Shown here: piece by piece, positions 62,820 through 64,000 of the stretch
How positions within the stretch are numbered: the stretch's first letter is position 1
How the letters are laid out: every line of letters starts with the position of its first letter
Assembly: GCA_028564675.1 (NCBI GenBank)
Contig: JAOVVO010000088.1
Span: 62,001-126,000 of the forward strand
DNA: 64,000 nucleotides
Source: Onchocerca lupi
Taxonomy: Eukaryota; Nematoda; Chromadorea; Rhabditida; Onchocercidae
Reading direction: 5' to 3'
Translations under genes and position numbers: made by a program
The notes under the pieces: generated by a model
What the model was told of the DNA's origin: nothing
Databases searched by the model: none
Seen by the model: only the letters and a program-made list of their open reading frames with translations

Positions 62820-64000
62820 TGTATTAACATTTCAACTTCAACTTTCATTCCAGATCAGTTGTTTCCTTCAAATGTTTGGAATTTAGTTGCTATTTGGTGA
62901 TGAAAAGGTCTAGCGATTAATGAATTCTTTTTCATTTTTAATTAATGACTCAGACACGAATTTCACATTCTTCACTGATGTTTTCCTACAATTTCTCTTA
63001 TTTACACTAAGACATTGCACCACCATTTGGGAGTTGCTAGGTTACATGTGCCGAAAGGCGATGTGTTCGGTCGGGAACGTTGTCAACAATTTTATTGGTT
63101 TTTGAATTGAACAGATGGCATCAAATCAACAGTTTAGTCATATTACAATTTCTGTAGACCGTTGCAGAGATATATGAGCATAATTAGCATGAAACTGAAA
63201 TAATGCCGATGGCGCAAAATGATGGCTTAATGTAGGCTTAATAATGTTGATTTTTGTCCATTTCACTCGATTTTTCGTAAAAATTATTTCTAAAATTGGA
63301 CAGCCTTCACTTCTAATCTTTTTTGTTATTTTGTAAGTATGACTTGTGACAGGAACAGCAAATCAAAAAAATTAAATTCTCGATCTGTTCTCAAATATAG
63401 TAATGAACCACATCACAAAAGGTATGTCGCAATATTCTAATAATTTTGTTGCTCGATTTTTAGCTTTTTTTTGCCTTTTCTATCATTGGAAGATGATCAT
63501 GGCAATTTTTTCAGCTTTGTCATCCTTGAAGTTTTCTGCTCAAAATAATTGTATGCTCATAAATCTTCCAAACTTTTACACTACCAATTGGTATTGTTTT
63601 TCAAGCAAAAAAATGAGCAGTATAGCCACATTACAAAAAAAAAAAAAAAAAAAAGGAAAAAGGAAAAAAAAGAAGAAAACTAATTGTTCTACTGTTCAGG
63701 AAAGTTGATTTAGTGATTTGAAAGAAGTATGATTGTAAACAAACGTTAGATAAATCAAATCAACTCAACTGCAATGGCTGTTGAGAGATGCATCTTCATT
63801 CAATATTTAATTAGTCAGGCTAGATTCATCCACTTATTTCAACGATTATTTAGACTGTTAACTTCTTGTATGAAACAGTTCACTGGAAAGACCAGACAGT
63901 TATTATTTCACTTGGTATTTTTATCATGATAAATTCTTCAACTATTCATTTGTTTGTAATTGTCTCCTTATTTGTTACTTATTTGCTGACATTTAAATTT
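58660..64000. other. Gene-poor right end
   Basis: No supported gene. Short open frames (for example plus 61082-61282 and minus 62057-62398) show no motif or splice structure. There is a (TG)n run at about 62791-62819 and a run of about 18 A, followed by a GA-rich tract, near 63636-63685. Confidence 0.4.
62791..62819. repeat. (TG)n microsatellite
   Basis: About 14 uninterrupted TG dinucleotides. Confidence 0.9.

Overview
The window reads as nuclear DNA of a parasitic roundworm, most likely a filarial (spirurid, clade III) nematode. It is strongly AT-rich with long AT-rich intergenic stretches, genes are split by GT-AG introns, and several start codons sit a few bases downstream of a 3'-splice-type TTTCAG, as expected with spliced-leader trans-splicing. 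The recognisable proteins are animal families, two of them typical of nematodes. All homology calls come from reading translations and recalling family motifs; no database search was run. Species cannot be named.

Left part (1-20 kb): almost gene-free. It holds the last exon of a probable G-protein-coupled receptor on the minus strand (628-834), a near-perfect 23-bp hairpin palindrome beside it, a possible degenerate LTR (about 1.75-2.47 kb), a foldback element (11.43-11.61 kb), a GATA-site palindrome and several small tandem or direct repeats.

Centre (20.4-39.9 kb): the core of the window. Two plus-strand Otx-type (K50 paired-like) homeobox genes of the ceh-36/ceh-37 kind (20445-22574 and 38182-39922) flank a convergent U1 snRNA gene (24793-24962) and a 20-exon minus-strand gene for Mediator subunit MED24, called LIN-25 in C. 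elegans (25811-32457). A weak two-exon candidate gene lies on the minus strand at 34.2-35.1 kb.

Right part (41-64 kb): an unresolved coding-like cluster (41.7-42.2 kb), the mitochondrial intermembrane-space import oxidoreductase CHCHD4/MIA40 (minus, 46181-47535) with an unusual CHC in place of CPC, a small EGF-like membrane protein (plus, 48821-50470), two minus-strand genes for secreted tryptophan-rich proteins, each with a TATA box and a phase-1 intron right after the signal peptide (51613-52781 and 53564-54798), and a four-pass membrane protein (plus, 57523-58601). The last 5 kb hold no supported gene.

The genes do not form an operon or single pathway. The functional themes are neuronal/developmental transcription (two homeobox factors plus a Mediator subunit), splicing (U1), mitochondrial protein import, and a cluster of secreted or membrane proteins of unknown role. 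Exon boundaries below were derived by hand from reading frame, intron phase and GT-AG sites; the boundaries listed for the main genes keep frame throughout except one junction in MED24.
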